From an uncultured Clostridia bacterium (GTDB lineage Bacteria > Bacillota > Clostridia > Lachnospirales > Lachnospiraceae): a DNA stretch of 10,547 nucleotides. A program made the position numbers and the translations under genes. The notes below the pieces were generated by a model. That model was not told where the DNA came from, searched no databases, and saw nothing but the letters and a program-made list of their open reading frames with translations. Of the stretch, positions 6,683 to 10,547 are shown piece by piece (the stretch's first letter is position 1; each line of letters opens with the position of its first letter). Where the stretch lies: NCBI GenBank assembly GCA_946623485.1, contig CAMORF010000042.1, positions 1 to 10,547 of the forward strand, read 5' to 3'.

Positions 6683-6800
6683 CTGAGGAGCTGTTGATCA
6701 ATCACTTGCGCAGACTGCGCAGGGAGTCGATCGACAGCTCCTCGGGATCCCGTGATAATTTCTGACCGGGCAGGGAAGAAAAACTCCCCTGCCCGGTTTC
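6683..6800 (+). ncRNA. Candidate small structured RNA downstream of the XRE gene
   Basis: The segment folds into a 65-base hairpin. An 18-bp lower stem (6683-6700 with 6730-6747) has two G·U wobbles (T6685-G6745, T6696-G6734). A 7-by-7 internal loop follows, then a 5-bp upper stem TGCGC/GCGCA with an AGACT loop. On the minus strand those wobbles would be A·C mismatches, which favours a plus-strand RNA. An intrinsic terminator (6767-6797) closes the unit, and an extended -10 sits 7 bases before the stem. ATCAC (6702-6706) in the internal loop can pair with GTGAT (6753-6757), a possible pseudoknot. I do not match it to 6S, SRP, tmRNA or a riboswitch. Alternatives: a terminator-like tail of the XRE transcript or a degenerate mobile palindrome. 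Confidence 0.4.
6767..6800 (+). terminator. Intrinsic terminator between XRE gene and NlpC/P60 gene
   Basis: CCGGGCAGGG (6767-6776) and CCCTGCCCGG (6788-6797) form a perfect 10-bp GC-rich stem with an 11-base A-rich loop, followed by TTTCC. The U-run is short. Lying between convergent genes, it may serve both, although the minus-strand side lacks a U-run. Confidence 0.6.
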
Positions 6801-6902
6801 CATTGTCCGAAGAAGCTCGTGTACCGTCTCACTTCCTTTTGCATCAATCCGGTGCCGCTTCATGTCGAATTCCTGCCGCTTCGCGGCTCTGCCGGAAGCG
6901 TT

Positions 6903-7799
6903 CTACCGGAAAAGCACCTGCAGAACTTCTTCCGCGCTTTTGTTCCTGAGCCCCTCCGGATCGCTCATCACGCTGTCCGGCCGGCCATCAACATACCAGC
7001 TCATCCGGCCATAGCTTGTCAGGTAGCTGATCGGCCTCCTGATATCCGGATACTTCGTGTACCAGGCCCGATAGTACTTCTTCATATATTTCCTGGCAAG
7101 CTTCCATGCCTGGCTTTTCTTCTTTCCCAGGCTGCTCACCGTACCGGTGATCATGCAGCCATTCGGGCTGCTGTGCACAATCACAAGGCTTCCGTCAGAG
7201 CACCTGCCGATCACAATATATACATGGCCGGATGGAAGGCTCATGATATCACCGGCTTTCTGGTCCTCAAACATCCTGGGCGCTTCATAAAGCCCCCAGC
7301 CCCAGTCCGCATACGTCTTGGCCATCTGCTGGGCGAGCATCACATATCCCCCATGGCCGCTCTCCGTATTAAAGGTATTATACAGAACCCACCCGACATA
7401 GCCGGAGCAGTCAAGCCCGTCATTGGTCTGATAGCGGGTCGTCTTGTAGTTATACTCTTCCGTCTGCTCGTTGAAATATTCTTCCCACCGGGCCGGGACG
7501 CCCATCTCACCGGTCTTCACCCGGTTCCAGCCGCCGCCCCAGATATACATGGTCTTTCCCACCGGCTGGAGGGCAACCTCCAGAAAATGCCTGATCGTAG
7601 ATTTCTGGATCACATATCCTGTCCTGTCATGGAAGTTGCCTTCCTCATCAAAGGCATTTTTGATCTTTTTCTCTTTTTTCTCAGTTTCCTCGGTCTCGGA
7701 TTCCGCGGTTGCTTCCGTGGCAAATGATACCGTTGCCGGCATGGACAGACCCAGCATAAGCACAAGAAGCAGCACCCGAAGGCTGTAAATCTTTTTCAT
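6903..7799 (-). CDS. Secreted NlpC/P60-type (C40-like) cysteine peptidase
   Basis: Probable cell-wall hydrolase cutting peptidoglycan stem peptides outside the membrane. Of 298 residues, 1-27 form a signal peptide (MKK, a Leu-rich core, then ATVSFA before TE). An acidic/lysine linker follows (28-50). The catalytic domain has YIWGGG (85-90), nucleophile C131 in GLDCSGYVGW, H192 in LPSGHVYIVIG and H209 in VIVHSSPNG. It differs from typical members in about 37 residues between YIWGGG and the DCSG motif and in a basic/aromatic C-terminal segment of about 80 residues (222-298). There is no SH3, LysM or other wall-binding repeat. The start at 7799 has AAGGGGGG 4 bases upstream. It has its own promoter and stands alone between convergent XRE and the maf terminator. 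Substrate specificity is not determinable. Confidence 0.88.
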   Translation of the reverse strand: MKKIYSLRVLLLVLMLGLSMPATVSFATEATAESETEETEKKEKKIKNAFDEEGNFHDRTGYVIQKSTIRHFLEVALQPVGKTMYIWGGGWNRVKTGEMGVPARWEEYFNEQTEEYNYKTTRYQTNDGLDCSGYVGWVLYNTFNTESGHGGYVMLAQQMAKTYADWGWGLYEAPRMFEDQKAGDIMSLPSGHVYIVIGRCSDGSLVIVHSSPNGCMITGTVSSLGKKKSQAWKLARKYMKKYYRAWYTKYPDIRRPISYLTSYGRMSWYVDGRPDSVMSDPEGLRNKSAEEVLQVLFR

Positions 7800-7847
7800 G
7801 TTCCCCCCTTGTATCAAATATCTTTTTCGTAATTTAAATTTAACAGA

Positions 7848-7876
7848 AGTGTAACATATCTCCGTTTTGATGAAAA
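7848..7876 (-). promoter_or_regulatory. Promoter of the NlpC/P60 gene
   Basis: On the minus strand TTTTCA (7876-7871), a 17-base spacer and TACACT (7853-7848) preceded by TG one base upstream form an extended -10 promoter. Start would be near 7841, giving a leader of about 42 bases ending in AAGGGGGG. Confidence 0.55.
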
Positions 7877-7995
7877 CCCTTTCCTCACTGTGAAAATGAC
7901 GAAAAGGACGTCCTGAATCATCAAAATCCGAGCTTGTGCATATGAGTGTGGACAAATATCACAAAAGATACGAACAGATTCACAGACTTTTCTAT

Positions 7996-8024
7996 TTGTA
8001 TTTCGCGCGAGAGAAGGCTAAGAT
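7996..8024 (+). promoter_or_regulatory. Plus-strand promoter-like sequence before second candidate RNA
   Basis: TTGTAT (7996-8001), a spacer of exactly 17 bases and TAAGAT (8019-8024) resemble a σA promoter. The start would be near 8028-8031, the 5' base of the P1 stem in the next element. No plus-strand protein gene follows. Confidence 0.45.
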
Positions 8025-8027
8025 AAG

Positions 8028-8131
8028 GTTGGGTGGGCGGAAGCTTATTTTTATAAGGAGCTGCCGGCACCACCGCAAGGCAGGACCGGCAGCTGCCCGC
8101 CCAACAAAAAAGGCTCCCGGGGACGGGAGCC
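8028..8131 (+). ncRNA. Candidate three-way-junction small RNA
   Basis: Bases 8028-8105 fold as three helices. P1 is 11 bp (8028-8038 with 8095-8105) including one G·U pair (T8034-G8099). P2 is a small hairpin CTTAT-TTTT-ATAAG (8044-8057). P3 is 9 bp (8059-8067 with 8086-8094), topped by two short CC/GG steps and a GCAA (GNRA) tetraloop. P3 abuts P1 with no unpaired base, allowing stacking. Six A and the GC-rich hairpin 8112-8131 follow. The G·U pair and GNRA loop make sense only on the plus strand; the minus strand would have A·C and UUGC. A plus promoter precedes it. The weak point is a poor plus-strand U-run after the last hairpin. I recognise no known family. Confidence 0.4.
8106..8131 (-). 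terminator. Intrinsic terminator of the ATPase-maf operon
   Basis: On the minus strand GGCTCCCG and CGGGAGCC form a perfect 8-bp stem with a TCCC loop, followed directly by TTTTTTG. It lies about 80 bases after the maf stop, the expected place, and isolates the operon from the peptidase gene. Confidence 0.9.
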
Positions 8132-8211
8132 GTTTCTGGGTTTCAATTCTATAAACGTCAGTTTTCTGCTGTTTTCAGTTGTCGCACCGGATTCCGGCGG
8201 TCTGCATTTTC

Positions 8212-8826
8212 TCATGCCGGATCATTGCAAAAAGATTTCAATTCCCGGTAAACTCTGCCCACGGGAAGCCCGACGATGTTAAAGTAATCGCCTTCGATCC
8301 GGGTGACAAATTTGCAAAATGCCCCCTGGATCCCGTACGCCCCCGCCTTATCCATCGGCTCACCGGTGCGAAGGTAGGACGTTATCTCCGCTTCACTCAG
8401 TCCGGCAACATATACCGTGCTTTCCTCCGAAAAGGTGCGCACGCTTTCCCTGCCGCCCTGCATTCCGTGGAGTGTCACGCCAGTATAGACATGGTGGCTT
8501 CTTCCGGACAGCATCCGCAGCATATGCGCGGCATCCTCCTCATCCTGAGGTTTTCCGAGAATCACTCCATCCAGGGCAACCACAGTATCCGCGCCGATCA
8601 CCGCAAAGTCCGCATCGTCATTTTCCTGTTCCGCCATGACACGATCATAAACATCCTGTGCCTTTCTGGCAGAAAGCTTCTCCACCAGGGTACGCGGTTC
8701 ATGCAGTCCGACATTCTCATCCGCCCCGGACACAATCACCTCATGGGGCAGGCCCGCCGTATGCAAAAGCTCCGTCCTGCGCGGTGACCCGGACGCAAGA
8801 ATCAGTTTGATCTCTTCCGGTCTCAT
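8212..8826 (-). CDS. maf: Maf family nucleoside triphosphate pyrophosphatase
   Basis: House-cleaning enzyme that hydrolyses dTTP/UTP-type or modified nucleotides to the monophosphate and pyrophosphate; overproduction of the Bacillus homologue blocks septum formation. It has 204 residues. The conserved motifs are LASGSPRR (10-17), the catalytic-site IGADTVV with D80, GKP (91-93), EPMDKAGAYGIQG (156-168) and GDYFNIVGLPV (179-189). KAGAYGIQG fits the YhdE/Maf (dTTP/UTP) branch better than the YceF (m7GTP) branch, which is inference. The ATG overlaps the ATPase stop as ATGA, and GAGGAGA lies 5 bases upstream inside the ATPase gene, so translation is likely coupled. An intrinsic terminator follows. 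Confidence 0.96.
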   Translation of the reverse strand: MRPEEIKLILASGSPRRTELLHTAGLPHEVIVSGADENVGLHEPRTLVEKLSARKAQDVYDRVMAEQENDDADFAVIGADTVVALDGVILGKPQDEEDAAHMLRMLSGRSHHVYTGVTLHGMQGGRESVRTFSEESTVYVAGLSEAEITSYLRTGEPMDKAGAYGIQGAFCKFVTRIEGDYFNIVGLPVGRVYRELKSFCNDPA

Positions 8827-10100
8827 ACTTTCTCCTCTGAAACGGAAACATCCTCCGAAGCCGAAGTTTCTTCCGAACCCGCAGCTGCCTCTTGAGCCGC
8901 AGTTCCTTCCGAACCCGCAGCTGCCTCTTGAGCCGCAGTTCCTTCCGATGCCGCAGCTGCTGTTTCTGCGGCGAGCATCTGCGCGACTGCCAGAGCGGAG
9001 ATTCTCTCGTCCTCTTCATCCGTCAGGTCTGCATTCGTAAGGGTCTTCATATCCTCCAGCGTAGGATGCTTCATGGCAGCGATCCTGCTGGCCTGGTTGG
9101 TGATAATCTCTTCAAACAGATTCCGGACCGCACGCGCATTTGCAAAATTCTCACTGCTGGCAAGCTTCAGCGCACACAGCTTCTCCCGCACATGCCCTCT
9201 GGCATCCGCTTCCATGACATAATCATATTTCTTCAGGTTCAGGTCAAAGATCGACATCAATTCATCGATGGAATAATCCGGGAATTCAATATACTTATTG
9301 AACCTGCTCTTGAGGCCGGGGTTACTGTCAATGAACCGTTCCATCGGCTCTGTGTATCCGGCAACAATCACAATCAGGTCATCCCGATGATCTTCCATGG
9401 CCTTCAGAATCGTATCAATTGCCTCCTGCCCGAAATCATCCGTCTTTGACGCAAGGGTATAAGCCTCATCAATAAACAGGACTCCGCCCAGCGCCTTCTG
9501 GATCTGCTCCTGCGTCTTAATTGCCGTCTGGCCGACATAGCCCGCGACAAGGCCGGAGCGGTCCACCTCAATCAACTGTCCCTGTGACAGGATCCCGATC
9601 TGCTGATAGAGCCTGGCAAGGATTCTGGCAACCGTCGTTTTCCCGGTTCCCGGGTTTCCGGTAAAGACAAGATGGAGGGAAACCGGAACAGACTTCAGTC
9701 CGGCATCCTTCCTGGCCTTCTGAATCCTGGCAAAGTTCGTCAATTCCCTGACATCATGCTTAATCTTCTCCAGGCCGATGAGATTGTTCAGCGTCTCCAT
9801 CGGATCTTCCTCGGGCTCCTTTTTGGGCGGCATAGCCTGAGCTGCCTTCGGCGCAGGACCCGTGGCAGCCTGGACAGGAGCCTTGGGCGGCGCGCCTGCC
9901 GCTGCCCCAGCTGCAGACGCGGCAGCGGATTTTGCAGCGGTTCCTGCTGACGTTCCCTGTGGGGATCCGGATGTCCCTTTCGATGATCCGGACGCCCCCT
10001 GGCCAAAAAAATCGTTGTAAAGGCTCGAAGTCAGCTGCCTTCTCGTCTCCTGGATCTGGCGGATGATTTCTTCCGTATTGCCGCTGTCCTGTTTGTTCAT
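8823..10100 (-). CDS. CbbX/SpoVK-type AAA+ ATPase with repetitive tails
   Basis: AAA+ protein of the CbbX/SpoVK (CfxQ) group; relatives remodel partner proteins, but the partner here is unknown. Of 425 residues, a short charged N-terminus (1-30) is followed by an Ala/Gly/Ser/Pro linker (34-98). The ATPase core has Walker A GNPGTGKT (148-155), pore loop AGYVG (186-190), Walker B VLFIDE (207-212), sensor 1 AGYTEP (247-252), arginine finger R266 in GLKSRF and sensor-2 NARAVRN (321-327). The tail from about 375 is Ala/Glu-rich with perfect 12-residue repeats (EGTAAQEAAAGS) and an acidic end. The start at 10100 has AGGGGG 6 bases upstream; an open extension to 10154 lies in a different frame from the upstream gene and lacks a site. 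It overlaps maf by ATGA. The standard SpoVK role in sporulation is not shown by this context. Confidence 0.9.
   Translation of the reverse strand: MNKQDSGNTEEIIRQIQETRRQLTSSLYNDFFGQGASGSSKGTSGSPQGTSAGTAAKSAAASAAGAAAGAPPKAPVQAATGPAPKAAQAMPPKKEPEEDPMETLNNLIGLEKIKHDVRELTNFARIQKARKDAGLKSVPVSLHLVFTGNPGTGKTTVARILARLYQQIGILSQGQLIEVDRSGLVAGYVGQTAIKTQEQIQKALGGVLFIDEAYTLASKTDDFGQEAIDTILKAMEDHRDDLIVIVAGYTEPMERFIDSNPGLKSRFNKYIEFPDYSIDELMSIFDLNLKKYDYVMEADARGHVREKLCALKLASSENFANARAVRNLFEEIITNQASRIAAMKHPTLEDMKTLTNADLTDEEDERISALAVAQMLAAETAAAASEGTAAQEAAAGSEGTAAQEAAAGSEETSASEDVSVSEEKV
8871..8942. repeat. Perfect 36-bp tandem duplication in ATPase tail
   Basis: The blocks 8871-8906 and 8907-8942 are identical over 36 bp, and a partial third copy begins at 8943. 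The unit encodes 12 residues of the Ala/Glu-rich tail. Perfect identity suggests very recent duplication, so copy number may vary between strains. Confidence 0.95.
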
Positions 10101-10246
10101 CTTATCCCCCTGCATCTGCCTGCGCTGAACTGCGAAGCTTTCCACATCTGCCAATTCGCATTTCCTGCATCTGCATGCTCCGTGTTTCCCATATCTGCCT
10201 GCTTCGCGCTTTCTGTGTCCGGCTGCTCTCCGCTTTCCAGACCGGC
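10097..10246 (-). pseudogene. Post-stop remnant of the upstream gene's repetitive tail
   Basis: After the TAA at 10249-10247 the same frame stays open for 49 codons and ends at TGA (10099-10097), which overlaps the ATPase ATG as ATGA. The translated stretch starts AGLESGEQPDTESAKQADMG and keeps the Glu/Asp/Thr/Ala/Gln style of the preceding tail (compare EPADTESAEQ). The simplest reading is that the gene once ended at that TGA and a point mutation made the TAA. A sequencing error or natural decay of a spacer are alternatives. Confidence 0.6.
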
Positions 10247-10547
10247 TTATTCTTTACTGCCTTTGTCCTGCTGCTCCGCGCTTTCCGTATCGGCCGGTTC
10301 CCCGGTTCCAACGTCCGGGTGCTGCTCAGGACTGCCTGTGTCCGGCTGCTCCGCGCTTTCCGTATCGGCCGGTTCCCCGATTCCAGCGTCAGGCTGCTCA
10401 GTGCTGCCGGCAGTCGGCTGTTCTGCGCTTTCCGCCTCCGGCTTCTTATCGTTTCCCGCTTCTCCCGGCAGCGCGTATCCTGCCTTCTTCATCTCCTGAA
10501 GGAATCCATCCTCCGTCATTCCCAGCCTGTCTGCCGCAATCTTTGCG
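10247..10547 (-). CDS. C-terminal part of an unidentified protein with Glu/Pro/Ala repeats
   Basis: The frame is open from the window edge, so the gene starts outside. Its first visible residues, AKIAADRLGMTEDGFLQEMKKAGY, look like the end of a folded, helical domain, but I do not recognise the family. After KKPEAE the rest is low complexity, built from variants of EQPDTGS and EPADTESAEQ, acidic and proline-rich, probably disordered. A repeat of about 75 bp underlies it. The protein ends at TAA 10247, apparently early. Next in the same direction is the AAA+ ATPase, so the two probably share an operon and perhaps a function; with the ancestral TGA they would have overlapped by 4 bases. Confidence 0.7.
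   Translation of the reverse strand, partial: AKIAADRLGMTEDGFLQEMKKAGYALPGEAGNDKKPEAESAEQPTAGSTEQPDAGIGEPADTESAEQPDTGSPEQHPDVGTGEPADTESAEQQDKGSKE
10270..10379. repeat. ~75-bp-period repeat in the acidic tail gene
   Basis: Bases 10270-10304 and 10345-10379 match over the first 34 bases or so, and similarity continues with scattered differences, giving a period of 75 bp (25 codons). The unit encodes the repeated EPADTESAEQ block. Diverged fragments of the same sequence style continue left of 10247. Confidence 0.85.

Larger units (their letters stand above)
7800..8027 (-). other. Non-coding region upstream of the NlpC/P60 gene
   Basis: Together with the structured element and terminator to its right, this forms a 412-base gap between maf and the peptidase gene. 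The left part is A+T-rich and carries the peptidase promoter. A perfect 10-bp palindrome AGGACGTCCT (7905-7914) lies about 30 bases upstream of the -35 and could be an operator. I see none of the conserved core of the ydaO/yuaA c-di-AMP riboswitch that often precedes such hydrolases. Confidence 0.6.

Noticed and set aside
7800..8105. ydaO/yuaA c-di-AMP riboswitch before the NlpC/P60 gene
   Set aside because: The conserved core blocks of that riboswitch are absent, and the structured element lies about 190 bases upstream of the mapped promoter-like sequence.
8028..8105. Small bacterial SRP RNA
   Set aside because: The GNRA-capped helix lacks the conserved asymmetric and symmetric loops of the SRP domain IV.
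7936..8154. A 72-codon plus-strand frame (GTG start) in the maf-peptidase gap
   Set aside because: No Shine-Dalgarno, runs through the candidate RNA helices and the maf terminator, and its product has no recognisable domain.
10101..10154. Earlier start of the AAA+ ATPase at 10154
   Set aside because: No ribosome binding site, and it overlaps the remnant tail frame; the ATG at 10100 has AGGGGG and gives the ATGA overlap.

Overview
The window looks like a chromosomal segment of a low-to-moderate GC Gram-positive anaerobe, most likely class Clostridia (Lachnospiraceae-like). This rests on gene order, strong AGGAGG-type ribosome binding sites, σA-like promoters and protein sequence; the species cannot be named from the sequence alone. 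Almost every gene reads on the minus strand, so transcription runs from the right end of the window to the left.

Right end (10547 to about 8100): the C-terminal part of an unidentified protein with a repetitive Glu/Pro/Ala tail, then a CbbX/SpoVK-type AAA+ ATPase, then the nucleotide pyrophosphatase maf. ATPase and maf overlap by ATGA, and a clear intrinsic terminator lies beyond maf. The unidentified gene now ends at a TAA 147 bases before the ATPase. The same frame stays open and keeps the same repeat style for 49 more codons, ending at a TGA that overlaps the ATPase ATG. This looks like a recent nonsense mutation in what was a fully overlapping operon.

Middle (8100 to 6180): a secreted NlpC/P60-type cysteine peptidase with its own promoter, and the only plus-strand protein gene, a 77-residue XRE regulator. 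Two unexplained structured elements lie here, at about 6683-6800 and 8028-8131. Each has a plus-strand promoter-like sequence whose predicted start falls at the base of a long stem. In both, G·U pairs favour the plus strand. I regard them as candidate small RNAs and as the most novel items in the window.

Left (6176 to 1): a DJ-1/PfpI protein, then the protein-quality-control cluster tig-clpP-clpX, ysxC and valS (cut by the window edge). Trigger factor folds nascent chains, ClpXP degrades tagged proteins, YsxC assembles the large ribosomal subunit and ValS charges tRNA-Val. The common tig-clpP-clpX-lon-ysxC order is present but lon is absent. tig and clpP each appear to have their own promoter.

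A recurring oddity is in-frame tandem duplication: 39 bp inside ysxC, 39 bp at the clpX stop, 36 bp in the ATPase tail, about 75 bp in the upstream gene's tail, and 24 bp (a 12-bp sub-period) in the DJ-1 leader. YsxC carries a roughly 60-residue low-complexity insertion between its G2 and G3 motifs that I do not know from other members. I saw no tRNA, rRNA, CRISPR array, transposase or prophage gene.
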